Assembly: GCA_016281815.1 (NCBI GenBank)
Contig: JAEEJK010000090.1
Location: forward strand, 1 to 33,961
Reading direction: 5' to 3'
DNA length: 33,961 nucleotides
DNA from: Prevotella sp.
GTDB taxonomy: Bacteria > Bacteroidota > Bacteroidia > Bacteroidales > Bacteroidaceae
This document shows, one piece after another, positions 27,311-33,961 of this stretch. Under the pieces are notes generated by a model. It saw only the letters and a list, made by a program, of their open reading frames with translations. It made no database searches and was not told the DNA's origin. The position numbers and the translations under genes are program-made. The stretch's first letter is position 1. Every line of letters begins with the position of its first letter.

Positions 27311-27374
27311 TACTCAACTTTTCCTTGGCTATTCGCATAGGATGACGGTTTTTCACAAAACAATCTTCACTATA

Positions 27375-27406
27375 TTTGTGAATTCCAAAAGAATTGCATA
27401 ATTTTG
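27375..27406 (+). promoter_or_regulatory. Promoter of the higBA pair
   Basis: TTTG at 27375-27378 and TAATTTTG at 27399-27406 (perfect TAnnTTTG) are exactly 20 bp apart. The AATTC/GAATT inverted repeat at 27381-27395 lies in the spacer and may be where HigA represses. The expected start near 27413 leaves a leader of about 14 nt and rules out the in-frame ATG at 27394. Confidence 0.8.
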
Positions 27407-27426
27407 CAAACAAATTAGCGAGGCCT

Positions 27427-27735
27427 ATGGTCATTGAATATGAAAAGAAGTATCTCGAAGAGTTGTATAATGATGGGAAATGCAAAAACAAGAAATATCG
27501 TTTTCAAACTCCTGTCGTTACGAAATACCAGAAGCGTATAGATACGCTTATGGCAGCAACACGAATAGAAGATCTGTTCGTTTTCAACTCACTCAACTTC
27601 GAAGCACTTGACAATGGCTACTACTCTATCCGAATAGACTACCACTATCGCCTGGAGTTCAAGATAAGAACAGAAGGAACAGAGCCTATAGTAACAATCT
27701 GCATTGTAACAGACATCACAAACCACTATCAATAA
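27427..27735 (+). CDS. higB: HigB-type toxin (RelE superfamily)
   Basis: A 102-residue protein of the RelE/HigB mRNA-interferase fold. It is rich in basic residues and ends with the family pattern NSLNFEALDNGYYSIRIDYHYRLEFKI, where the arginine and tyrosine residues of the C-terminal strands match the RNA-cleaving region of HigB toxins, followed by ICIVTDITNHYQ. The ATG at 27427 is chosen because the promoter -7 element overlaps the upstream in-frame ATG. It precedes its antitoxin, the usual HigBA order, with a 10-nt gap. It lies in an AT-rich, repeat-rich region, as is common for mobile toxin-antitoxin pairs. It probably cleaves mRNA on the ribosome; this is family knowledge. Confidence 0.85.
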   Translation: MVIEYEKKYLEELYNDGKCKNKKYRFQTPVVTKYQKRIDTLMAATRIEDLFVFNSLNFEALDNGYYSIRIDYHYRLEFKIRTEGTEPIVTICIVTDITNHYQ

Positions 27736-27745
27736 AGATATAAGT

Positions 27746-28045
27746 ATGAACAGAATAACAACACATCCTGGTGCCATACTAAAAGAGGAACTGGAGGCAA
27801 GAGAAATTTCTCAGAAAAAATTCTCTGAACTGCTTTCCATTCCTTATACACGACTTAATGAAATACTGAATGGAAAGCGTCCTGTCACCACGGAATTCGC
27901 TCTGATGGTAGAGGCCGCACTTGGAATCAACCCGGAATTACTCATCAACATGCAGACTCGGTATAATATGTCTGTGGCCAAACAGAAGAAGAATTTTCTG
28001 GCAAGACTCATTGACATAAAAAAAGCATGTGCTGCCGTGTTTTAG
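27746..28045 (+). CDS. higA: HigA-type antitoxin (Xre helix-turn-helix)
   Basis: A 99-residue HigA/VapI-family protein with an Xre helix-turn-helix at about 19-65 (SQKKFSELLSIPYTRLNEILNGKRPVT is its core region) and the N-terminal THPGAILKEEL characteristic of this antitoxin group. It should bind and neutralise HigB and repress the shared promoter. Length is normal. It is cotranscribed with higB, separated by 10 nt. Confidence 0.9.
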   Translation: MNRITTHPGAILKEELEAREISQKKFSELLSIPYTRLNEILNGKRPVTTEFALMVEAALGINPELLINMQTRYNMSVAKQKKNFLARLIDIKKACAAVF

Positions 28046-28088
28046 AATTGTCTACACAAAGGCAAATTCATTGAAAAAGATACATTTA

Positions 28089-28120
28089 CTTGCTTGTCTC
28101 AGAGAATTTGAGTAATTTTG
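28089..28120 (+). promoter_or_regulatory. Promoter-like pair downstream of higA
   Basis: CTTG at 28089-28092 and TAATTTTG at 28113-28120 (perfect TAnnTTTG) are 20 bp apart. If active it would transcribe through the repeat-rich spacer to the GH127 gene with a leader of about 340 nt. No nearer promoter for GH127 is obvious. Confidence 0.45.
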
Positions 28121-28144
28121 TAAAGATTTTGGGGATGTGGGGTA

Positions 28145-28241
28145 TCAACGCCCCCGGCTTCCTCTAATCGGACTCCTCCGGGGTTAGGTTTTTGGGTAGG
28201 AAATCAACGCCCCCCTACCCCCTCTAATCTTAGAGGGGGAG
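28145..28241. repeat. Tandem C-rich palindromic elements (ATCAACGCCCCC type)
   Basis: Two neighbouring copies start ATCAACGCCCCC. The second (28203-28241) contains the perfect palindrome CCCCCTCTAA, TC, TTAGAGGGGG at 28218-28239; the first is degenerate. A third copy with the same flank and palindrome lies after GH127 at 30884-30923. Confidence 0.8.
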
Positions 28242-28295
28242 TTAGTTACCACGGCGAATGAGATATGAATCAATATTACTCAACTTTCTCAAGTA

Positions 28296-28412
28296 GAAAG
28301 GAGTGTAGAAGTGTGGGAGTATAGGAGTGTAGACATTACTCCTGTAAGTGACTGCCTCTTCTGACGATGAGCAATCAGTTCTATTGTCTAAACTTCTAAT
28401 CTCCTAAACTCC
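28296..28412. repeat. Inverted repeat with TAGACATTA/TATTGTCTA core, copy 2
   Basis: The left arm (about 28299-28338) is GGAGTGTAG-type units ending TAGACATTA; the right arm (28381-28412) begins CTATTGTCTAAAC and continues as ACTTCTAATCTCC-type units. The 42-nt centre differs from that of copy 1 at 245-347, while the core ends are conserved. The 28046-28468 gap otherwise holds no gene. Confidence 0.75.
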
Positions 28413-28468
28413 AAAAGTTAAGCAAATACAAAACTTGAGCCAATATTAGAAAATACAATAACTGCACA

Positions 28469-30841
28469 ATGAGAAAACTATTTTTCCTTACCGCTCTATT
28501 GGTTTTCGCCACCATGGCGGAAGCACAAGACAAACTGTATGCCAACGAGTTTCCGATAGGAGACGTGAAATTGTTGGACGGACCGCTGAAGAAGGCACGC
28601 GACCTGAACATCAAGACGCTGTTGCAATATGACTGCGACCGTCTGCTCGCCCCCTACCGCAAGGAGGCAGGACTTACCCCGAAAGCCAAGGCCTATCCTA
28701 ACTGGGACGGACTCGACGGACATGTGGGAGGCCACTACCTCACCGCCATGGCCATCAATGCCGCCACTGGCAGCGACGAGTGCCGCCAGCGCATGGAGTA
28801 TATGCTGAGCGAGTTGCAGGAATGTGCCGACGCCAACAACAAGAACCACCCCGACTGGGGACGCGGCTACGTGGGCGGCATGCCGGGCAGCGAGCGTGTG
28901 TGGACAGCCTTCAAGAAAGGAGATTTCGGACCCTACTTCGGAGCCTGGGCACCATTCTATAACCTCCACAAGATGTTTGCCGGACTCCGCGACTCATGGG
29001 TCTATTGCGGTAACGAACAAGGCAAGAAATTGTTTTTGGGCTTCTGCGACTGGGCCATTGACCTGTCAGCCGGTCTCTCGGATGCCCAGATGGAGCGCAT
29101 GCTCGGCAATGAGCACGGCGGAATGAATGAGGTGCTGGTCGATGCCTATGCCATCACCAAGGACAAGAAATACCTCGATGTCGCCCGCCGCTTCTCCCAC
29201 CACCGTCTGCTCGACCCCATGTCGCAACGGCAGGACTGCCTCGACAACATGCACGCCAACACACAGGTGCCCAAGGTGGTGGGCTTTGAGCGCATCTCTG
29301 AACTTTCAGGCGACGAGACCTACCATGACGCCAGCGCCTTCTTCTGGGACATCGTCACCGGTGAGCGCTCCCTCGCCTTCGGTGGTGACAGCCGCCGCGA
29401 GCACTTCCCCAGCAAGGATGCCTGCATGGACTTCATCAACGACATCGACGGACCAGAGACCTGCAACACCAACAACATGCTGAAACTCACCGAGGGACTG
29501 CACCGCCGCAATCCCGAGGCCCGTTTCGCCGACTTCTATGAGTTGGCCACTTTTAACCATATCCTCTCCTCACAGCATCCCGAGCACGGCGGCTACGTGT
29601 ACTTCACGCCAGCCCGTCCGCGCCACTACCGCAACTACTCCGCGCCCAACGAGGCCATGTGGTGCTGCGTGGGTACAGGCATGGAGAACCACGGGAAATA
29701 TGGGCAGTTTATCTATACGAAGAAAGCATCCAGCCTCTTTGTCAACCTGTTTGTCGCCTCTGAACTCAACTGGAAAGAGCGGGGCATCGTCCTGCGCCAG
29801 GAGACACAGTTCCCCTATGCCGAGACAAGCCGCATCACCATCGCCCAGGGCAAGGGAGCGTTTGAACTGCTCGTGCGCTACCCGAAATGGGTGAAACCCG
29901 GACAGTTTGAGGTGAAAGTGAACGGTCAGCCCGTCAGCATCGCCACCGGTCCCTCCTCCTATGTCTCCATCTCGCGCAAATGGAAGAAAGGCGACGTGGT
30001 CGACATCACCTTCCCCATGCACAACAGCATCATGTACCTGCCCAACGAACCGCAGTACATCGCCCTCATGCACGGCCCCATCATGCTGGGTATGAAGACC
30101 GACACCGAGGACCTTGCCCACCTCATCGCTGACGACAGCCGTTTCGGACAATATGCCGGCGGCAAGAAACTGCCCATCAACGAGGCCCCCATCCTCATCA
30201 ACAACAACATCAACGATATCGCCAACCAACTGAAGCCGATTGCCGGCAAGCCCCTCCATTTTGCCCTCGACACCAAGATGGAGAACGCCATCCACAATGA
30301 GATACAGCCATTCTTCGAGATTCACGACTCCCGCTATATGATGTACTGGTTGGCCCTCTCAGAGGACAACTACAAGGGTTATCTCGACGGACTGGCCAAG
30401 GCCGAGAAGGAGCGCCAGGCATTGGAGGCCCGCACGGTGGACAAGGTGCAGCCGGGCGAGCAACAGCCAGAGACCGACCACAAGATGGAGACCGACCGCT
30501 CATATACCGGCAACTCCAATGACGTCTTCTACCGTGATGCCAGCGACGGTCACTATTTCAGTTACCTGATGCAGACAGGCGGCCAGACCGACCTCAGCCT
30601 GCGCCTCAAATACTGGGGAGTAGGTGAATGGAAGAGCCATGAGTTCGACATCTTCATCGACGATGTGCTGGTGAAGGAAGTCAACAACACGGGCAAATAC
30701 CGCATCTCAGAGTTCAAATACGAAACCTATCCCATACCTGCCGACCTGCTGAAGGGTAAGTCTCAGGTGAGGGTGAAATTTGTCGCCAAGCCACGCAAGC
30801 AGATTGGAGAAATCTATGAAGTGAGACTGGTGAAAAATTGA
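28469..30841 (+). CDS. GH127 beta-L-arabinofuranosidase, secreted
   Basis: A 790-residue exported enzyme (signal peptide MRKLFFLTALLVFATMAEA) of the DUF1680/GH127 family, which removes beta-linked L-arabinofuranose from plant glycoproteins or pectin side chains. The catalytic centre resembles the zinc-thiolate site of Bifidobacterium HypBA1: Glu330 and Cys332 in GPETCNTNN, and Cys399-Cys400 in MWCCVGTGMENHG, one being the Cys nucleophile; Glu311 in SRREHF is the likely acid/base. An (alpha/alpha)6 barrel (about 25-430) is followed by beta domains, with an extra C-terminal beta domain after about 660 in which RSYTGNSNDVFYRDA starts. The stop codon lies inside a repeat array. Confidence 0.9.
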   Translation: MRKLFFLTALLVFATMAEAQDKLYANEFPIGDVKLLDGPLKKARDLNIKTLLQYDCDRLLAPYRKEAGLTPKAKAYPNWDGLDGHVGGHYLTAMAINAATGSDECRQRMEYMLSELQECADANNKNHPDWGRGYVGGMPGSERVWTAFKKGDFGPYFGAWAPFYNLHKMFAGLRDSWVYCGNEQGKKLFLGFCDWAIDLSAGLSDAQMERMLGNEHGGMNEVLVDAYAITKDKKYLDVARRFSHHRLLDPMSQRQDCLDNMHANTQVPKVVGFERISELSGDETYHDASAFFWDIVTGERSLAFGGDSRREHFPSKDACMDFINDIDGPETCNTNNMLKLTEGLHRRNPEARFADFYELATFNHILSSQHPEHGGYVYFTPARPRHYRNYSAPNEAMWCCVGTGMENHGKYGQFIYTKKASSLFVNLFVASELNWKERGIVLRQETQFPYAETSRITIAQGKGAFELLVRYPKWVKPGQFEVKVNGQPVSIATGPSSYVSISRKWKKGDVVDITFPMHNSIMYLPNEPQYIALMHGPIMLGMKTDTEDLAHLIADDSRFGQYAGGKKLPINEAPILINNNINDIANQLKPIAGKPLHFALDTKMENAIHNEIQPFFEIHDSRYMMYWLALSEDNYKGYLDGLAKAEKERQALEARTVDKVQPGEQQPETDHKMETDRSYTGNSNDVFYRDASDGHYFSYLMQTGGQTDLSLRLKYWGVGEWKSHEFDIFIDDVLVKEVNNTGKYRISEFKYETYPIPADLLKGKSQVRVKFVAKPRKQIGEIYEVRLVKN

Positions 30842-30883
30842 AAATTGAAAATTGAAGATTGAAAATTGAAAATTGAAAATTGA
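30836..30883. repeat. ATTGAAA heptamer array at the GH127 stop
   Basis: About six to seven 7-bp units (ATTGAAA, one ATTGAAG) run from the GH127 stop codon onward. The TGA stop is part of the first unit. The family also occurs at 11976-12021 and, reversed, at 24721-24750. Confidence 0.85.
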
Positions 30884-30923
30884 AATCAACGCCCCCTGGC
30901 CCCCTCTAATCTTAGAGGGGGAG
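30884..30923. repeat. C-rich palindromic element, copy after GH127
   Basis: ATCAACGCCCCC followed by a perfect palindrome (CCCCCTCTAA, TC, TTAGAGGGGG, 30900-30921). It shares flank and palindrome with 28203-28241, so GH127 lies between two direct copies. Confidence 0.85.
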
Positions 30924-30948
30924 CAGAATACTCCCATTTCACCAGACA

Positions 30949-31002
30949 TCTCTTACCATTAACATATCTCTTACCATTAACATATCTCTTACCATTAACA
31001 TA
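30949..31002. repeat. Three exact tandem copies of an 18-bp unit
   Basis: TCTCTTACCATTAACATA is repeated three times without change (30949-30966, 30967-30984, 30985-31002). There are no spacers, so it is not a CRISPR array. It lies between convergent genes. Confidence 0.95.
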
Positions 31003-31043
31003 TAGGATTGGAGGTGGGGAGTCGGTTACTAATTAACAACAAT

Positions 31044-31084
31044 AAAAGATCTGGCGCCAGGACAATCCTGACGCCAGATCTTTT
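31044..31084. terminator. Bidirectional terminator between GH127 and TerB-like genes
   Basis: AAAAGATCTGGCG and CGCCAGATCTTTT form a 13-bp stem, extended by CAGGA/TCCTG inside, with a T-run on both strands. It serves GH127 on the plus strand and the TerB-like gene, whose stop is 19 nt away, on the minus strand. Confidence 0.9.
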
Positions 31085-31103
31085 GTTGTATTTGTTATGA
31101 TTT

Positions 31104-31469
31104 TCAGATGCCGAAGGCCTCTTTCCATTTGATGAAATTCTCACGTTCAGCGCTTTCCTCTTTGGAGTCGGAAGCGACCACCTTGAGAATGAACTGGCTG
31201 ATGGTGAAGAGGATTGCCTTGCGCTCATCCTCGTTGAATCCCTCAATCAGGTGCTCCGTGTCGGCGATGATGCCCTCGATGGTGTAGGAATGGTTGAGCG
31301 TGTCTCTCACATCCTCCTTCAGGCTGTCGCTGATTTCACCCACCTCAAGAATTCCCTCAAGGAAAGCATCGATGAAATGACGTTCACGCTGCTCAAAATG
31401 ACCGTCGCAGTTGGCGAAGAACAGTCCTGCTTTCGCCATCAGTTTAATGGTTTCAATTACTTTTTCCAT
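31104..31469 (-). CDS. TerB-like protein
   Basis: A 121-residue, all-helical acidic cytoplasmic protein. The two halves follow the TerB pattern: LMAKAGLFFANCDGHFEQRE near the N-terminus (metal-type acidic DGxxxxxE) and FNEDERKAILFTISQFILKV with SDSKEESAERENFIKW near the C-terminus. TerB proteins bind divalent metal and are linked to tellurite resistance and other stress or membrane complexes, but stand-alone TerB-like proteins are mostly uncharacterised. It lies 21 nt downstream of the repeat protein and is likely cotranscribed with it; the stop is followed by a strong terminator. Confidence 0.8.
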   Translation of the reverse strand: MEKVIETIKLMAKAGLFFANCDGHFEQRERHFIDAFLEGILEVGEISDSLKEDVRDTLNHSYTIEGIIADTEHLIEGFNEDERKAILFTISQFILKVVASDSKEESAERENFIKWKEAFGI

Positions 31470-31490
31470 AGTTGTCAGTTGAAGGTTAGG

Positions 31491-32114
31491 TTAAACGGAT
31501 TTTCCTGCCAGACCGATTGTCTTCAGCACACTCTCAGCCAGTCCGCCGAGATTGCCCATGTCGATGCCCAGTTTTCCAAAGATGCTGCCCAGTCCGCCGG
31601 CATCCTGTGCCTGCTGTTCCTTTTTCTTGGCCTTTTTCTTGGCAGAAGTAGTCTGGGCCGGTTCGTCCACATCGAAACCAGCCTTTTTCTTCATTTCCCT
31701 GACGATGTCATTCATGCTGCTGCCCTCCCGCTGAGCGGAAGAGGAGGTTTGGTTGGCCGAAGAGTTGGTCTGTTTGGTGGACGCCTTTCCGCCCATCTGC
31801 CTGCGCAGTTCTTCTGCCACATCACTCAGTCCGCCTGAGGAGGAACGTCCTGCCGTAGTGGTGCTGCCAGCGGACTGTCCGCCGCCCATCTTCTTTCGGA
31901 TTTCCCTGACCACGTCGCCCATGCCTCCAGAGGATTCAGAGGAGGATTCAGAGGAGGGAGAAGAGGAGCCACCGCCCATCTGCTCTTGGACAGATTTGAT
32001 GATGTCCTCCAGTCCGCCACCGGAACTGCCTTTCGACGACCCACCGCCGCCGAGGACCGAACCGAGCACTTCGCCCAGTCCGCCTTTTACGATTTCTTCA
32101 AAAAAACTTCCCAT
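31491..32114 (-). CDS. Low-complexity protein with four amphipathic repeats
   Basis: I do not recognise a named family for the whole 207-residue protein. The N-terminus (SFFEEIVKGGLGEVLGSVL) resembles the start of DUF937/YidB-like proteins. Then come four similar units, GGLEDIIKSVQEQMGGG (33-49), GGMGDVVREIRKKMGGG (63-79), GGLSDVAEELRRQMGG (94-109) and SSMNDIVREMKKKAG (132-146), each a short amphipathic helix, separated by Ser/Gly/Thr-rich linkers. A Lys/Ala-rich stretch (about 158-167) and a final GLGSIFGKLGIDMGNLGGL helix follow. There is no signal peptide, so it is probably cytoplasmic. The Gly/Ser composition makes it likely disordered between helices. It is first in a two-gene unit with TerB. 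Confidence 0.7.
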   Translation of the reverse strand: MGSFFEEIVKGGLGEVLGSVLGGGGSSKGSSGGGLEDIIKSVQEQMGGGSSSPSSESSSESSGGMGDVVREIRKKMGGGQSAGSTTTAGRSSSGGLSDVAEELRRQMGGKASTKQTNSSANQTSSSAQREGSSMNDIVREMKKKAGFDVDEPAQTTSAKKKAKKKEQQAQDAGGLGSIFGKLGIDMGNLGGLAESVLKTIGLAGKSV

Positions 32115-32133
32115 AAGATAATATTTTATTTTT

Positions 32134-32190
32134 GGAGATTAGGAGATTAGGAGATTAGGAGTTTAGGAGTGTAGGAGTTTAGACAATAGT
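32134..32190. repeat. GGAGATTA/GGAGTTTA array with TAGACAATAG core, copy 3
   Basis: Tandem 8-bp GGAGATTA/GGAGTTTA/GGAGTGTA units end in TAGACAATAGTCC. This matches the left half of the inverted-repeat elements at 245-347 and 28296-28412; the right half is absent here. Confidence 0.8.
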
Positions 32191-32230
32191 CCTTTTGTAG
32201 GGGTTGCGTCGAAAACGCAACATACGGAGA

Positions 32231-32311
32231 AACTATTCTTCACTCTTCATTCTTCACTCTTCATTCTTCACTCTTCACTCTTCACTCTTCATTCTTCACT
32301 CTTCACTCTTC
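32231..32311. repeat. TTCACTC/TTCATTC heptamer array
   Basis: About eleven 7-bp units alternate irregularly between TTCACTC and TTCATTC and end in CTTCTTAA at the stop codon of the minus-strand pantothenate kinase. Together with copy 3 above it fills 32115-32311; no gene is seen there. Confidence 0.9.
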
Positions 32312-33139
32312 TTAATTTGTTTTATAGGCATAGTCGAGAGCAGCACCGATGGCGGTGCAGAACTGCGAGTACTTGGGGATGTGGAAATGCACATTGTAAA
32401 GGTTCTCCATCATGGGGAAGACATCGGCACATTGCGGCAGCAAGGTGAGGTTTCCGATCATGACGAATTCCGAGATGTCGCTGTTGAGCGCCGAGAGCAC
32501 AGCCGCGCTTCCGATGGTCTGCAGGACGGTGTGGATGATGCCCACGGCGATGTCCTCTTTGTTGGCATCCGTCTTCGCCTTGCCGAAAAGCGAGGCGGTG
32601 ACATCCATCGGCAGTCCTGGCAGCGGATGTGCGCTGATATCGCCAATCGTCAGGTCGATGTTGGAGATATCGCCCTTTTGGGCCAGTTCAGCCACCTGTT
32701 TGATGTCGGAGGTCTGGAGCAAGATGCGGGAGAGGCCCGCCAATGTGCCGCCACCCATACTGATACCGCCGATATGGCGGATGTCGTCGCCATCACACAG
32801 CACCAACGAGGTGCCGGTGCCCATGCTCACCACGATGATGCGGTCGAGGCCCGACTCAAACCGTGCGCCCAATCCATCTGCCACGAACTCATCCGCCCTG
32901 GAGGTGGGCAGACCATAGACAGGTTTTTCTATATAGGCGCTCCCCACACCGGTGAGCACCACCTGCTCCACATCAGACAGATCAACTTGGTTTTCATAGA
33001 GATACTTACCAAATGCTCCATAGAGCGAAGTGACGGGATCGGCCGCCGTGATGCGCATGGGAGAGACGACTTGCATGTCTCTCACACCCACGATCTTGGT
33101 CGTACTGATGCCCACATCAATTCCGATTACAATTCCCAT
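32312..33139 (-). CDS. coaW: Type II pantothenate kinase-like protein
   Basis: A 275-residue ASKHA-fold kinase expected to phosphorylate pantothenate, the first step of coenzyme A synthesis. Motifs follow the type II (Fumble/CoaW) order: GIDVGISTTKIVGV at residues 6-19 (phosphate 1), TGVGSAYI, ADEFVADGLGARF, VSMGTGTSLV (phosphate 2) and GGISMGGGTLAGLSRIL, which resembles the GVGGGTxxGLSxLL stretch of Staphylococcus CoaW. The size fits the family. I start at 33139 so that the protein begins with the phosphate-1 strand; an in-frame ATG at 33157 would add six residues. Many Bacteroidota use a type III enzyme, so this may be an additional or alternative kinase. Confidence 0.82.
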   Translation of the reverse strand: MGIVIGIDVGISTTKIVGVRDMQVVSPMRITAADPVTSLYGAFGKYLYENQVDLSDVEQVVLTGVGSAYIEKPVYGLPTSRADEFVADGLGARFESGLDRIIVVSMGTGTSLVLCDGDDIRHIGGISMGGGTLAGLSRILLQTSDIKQVAELAQKGDISNIDLTIGDISAHPLPGLPMDVTASLFGKAKTDANKEDIAVGIIHTVLQTIGSAAVLSALNSDISEFVMIGNLTLLPQCADVFPMMENLYNVHFHIPKYSQFCTAIGAALDYAYKTN

Positions 33140-33258
33140 AAGTCTGCGTTTTTTCAAGTAAAAAGTTTTTGCGCCACGAAGATACGAAAAAAACTGAGCG
33201 ATTTGTTAAAATATATTATAAAAATGCTTAAATGTGTAAAGAATTCAACATTTATAAG

Positions 33259-33266
33259 TATTTTTG
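33259..33266 (+). promoter_or_regulatory. -7 element of the DUF4332-like gene
   Basis: TATTTTTG matches TAnnTTTG exactly, 49 nt before the chosen ATG; the position 20 bp upstream has only a weak TGTA. The start would be near 33273, so the in-frame ATG at 33232 is excluded. Confidence 0.5.
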
Positions 33267-33315
33267 CCTAAAATCATTGAAAAACGATATTATTAACCTC
33301 AAACATTTGAACACT

Positions 33316-33723
33316 ATGACGTACAAGATTGTAGACATTGAGGGCATTGGCCCCGTATACGCAGAAAAACTCATTGCCGCCGGCATCAACACCGACGCAG
33401 ACCTTCTTGAGAAATGTGCCAAACCAGCAGGACGCAAGGAACTGGCAGAGGCAACCGGCATCTCACCGAAACTGATCCTCACCTGGACAAACCACTGCGA
33501 CCTGATGCGCATCAACGGTGTGGGACCTCAGTTCTCCGAACTCCTCGAAGCAGCAGGTGTTGACACCGTGAAGGAATTCCGCAACCGCAATGCAGCCAAT
33601 CTTCAGGCCAAACTGGAGGAAGTGAATGCAGAGAAGAACCTCACCAACCGTGTTCCCAGCCTCAAGGAGGTGGAGAAGATGATTGAGCAGGCCAAGGAAC
33701 TTCCCCCAATGATGGAATATTAA
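33316..33723 (+). CDS. DUF4332-like protein with two helix-hairpin-helix motifs
   Basis: A 135-residue cytoplasmic protein with two helix-hairpin-helix units: VDIEGIGPVYAEKLIAAGI at about 6-24 and MRINGVGPQFSELLEAAGV at about 64-82, each with the GxGPxx(A/S)xxLxxAG pattern. Helices rich in charged residues follow, ending KEVEKMIEQAKELPPMMEY. Helix-hairpin-helix units usually contact the DNA backbone, and DUF4332 members are of unknown function. The start at 33316 is set by the -7 element at 33259 and a conserved-looking N-terminus (MTYKIVDIEGIG). It is monocistronic and followed by a terminator. Confidence 0.85.
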   Translation: MTYKIVDIEGIGPVYAEKLIAAGINTDADLLEKCAKPAGRKELAEATGISPKLILTWTNHCDLMRINGVGPQFSELLEAAGVDTVKEFRNRNAANLQAKLEEVNAEKNLTNRVPSLKEVEKMIEQAKELPPMMEY

Positions 33724-33748
33724 GACACCCTCTTTTAGAGTGCAGCGT

Positions 33749-33814
33749 TCGTAAATGCTGACTTTACGAGCCAACCCCTTCCCCTCTCCCATGGCATTGA
33801 GAGGGGATTTTTTT
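33749..33814 (+). terminator. Double hairpin and T-run after the DUF4332-like gene
   Basis: A small stem TCGTAAA/TTTACGA (33749-33769) is followed by CCCCTCTC/GAGAGGGG (33781-33806) and a run of seven Ts, a classical rho-independent terminator. From 33815 to the window end I see no gene. Confidence 0.85.
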
Positions 33815-33961
33815 GTTCATCCTAAAATCCGCAAGCAATCTCAATGACAATCTCAATTGCAGTAAAGAGCTTGAACACTATGCATCATGATAGTATGAGC
33901 GTGAATTTTGTCCGATTTGTGCACACCATCCCCTTACCCCACGATGCGACTTGAGGTAATA

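Noticed and set aside
30949..31002. CRISPR array
   Set aside because: The 18-bp units abut without spacers and no cas genes are present. The TCTAGA and heptamer arrays fail for the same reason.
32204..33271. 355-codon plus-strand frame over the pantothenate kinase
   Set aside because: Its N-terminal Leu/Phe/His/Ser repeats are a translation of the TTCACTC heptamer array, and the rest is antisense to coaW.
33815..33961. Short frame starting near 33880 at the window end
   Set aside because: Only about 25 codons, without a promoter or recognisable sequence; treated as intergenic.

Overview
This window comes from a Bacteroidota genome, most likely a Prevotella-like gut or rumen bacterium. Three things point there: genes that closely resemble Bacteroides/Prevotella families (a Nudix-type AraR, an FHS-family hexose permease, GH51/GH53/GH127 enzymes, a TonB-dependent receptor with an N-terminal carboxypeptidase-regulatory-like domain, a PepSY-like protein); promoters of the Bacteroidota type (TTTG, about 20 bp, TAnnTTTG); and a lack of strong Shine-Dalgarno sites. 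No rRNA, tRNA, CRISPR array, transposase or SusC/SusD pair was found.

Layout. 1-468: the tail of a possible upstream gene, then a repeat-rich spacer. 469-1767: folC. 1863-5645: a galactose operon (cytoplasmic aldose 1-epimerase, FHS sugar permease, galK) ending at a strong terminator. 5830-17826: a nine-gene arabinose operon (lipoprotein aldose 1-epimerase, sodium/sugar symporter, araR, araD, araA, araB, GH51 arabinofuranosidase, transketolase, rpiB), preceded by a 17-bp palindrome and a good promoter and closed by a terminator. 17922-19175: GH27 alpha-galactosidase. 19300-23153 (minus strand): an outer-membrane barrel protein, a PepSY-like protein and a solitary TonB-dependent receptor. 23548-26087: GH53 endo-galactanase converging on a CE1-type esterase. 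26088-28468: an AT-rich stretch with a small lipoprotein, a HigB/HigA toxin-antitoxin pair and many interspersed repeats. 28469-30841: GH127 beta-L-arabinofuranosidase. 31104-32114 (minus): a TerB-like protein and an unusual internally repeated low-complexity protein. 32312-33139 (minus): type II pantothenate kinase. 33316-33723: a helix-hairpin-helix (DUF4332-like) protein.

How the genes fit together. The secreted enzymes (GH53, GH51, GH127, GH27, CE1 esterase) suit beta-1,4-galactan, arabinan and arabinogalactan side chains of pectin or cell-wall glycoproteins. The released galactose and L-arabinose would be mutarotated, imported by the symporter and permease, and fed into GalK (Leloir entry; galT and galE are not in the window) or AraA-AraB-AraD. 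The resulting D-xylulose-5-phosphate enters the pentose-phosphate pathway, for which the operon carries its own transketolase and ribose-5-phosphate isomerase. AraR is probably the L-arabinose sensor.

The most unusual features are non-coding. Every intercistronic spacer longer than about 60 nt inside the galactose and arabinose operons carries an inverted repeat or a TCTAGA array. The other intergenic regions hold several families of short tandem and inverted repeats that recur across the window. On the protein side, the Gly/Pro-rich insert inside the esterase and the four-repeat protein beside TerB stand out. All functions are assigned by reading the sequence; no database search was run.
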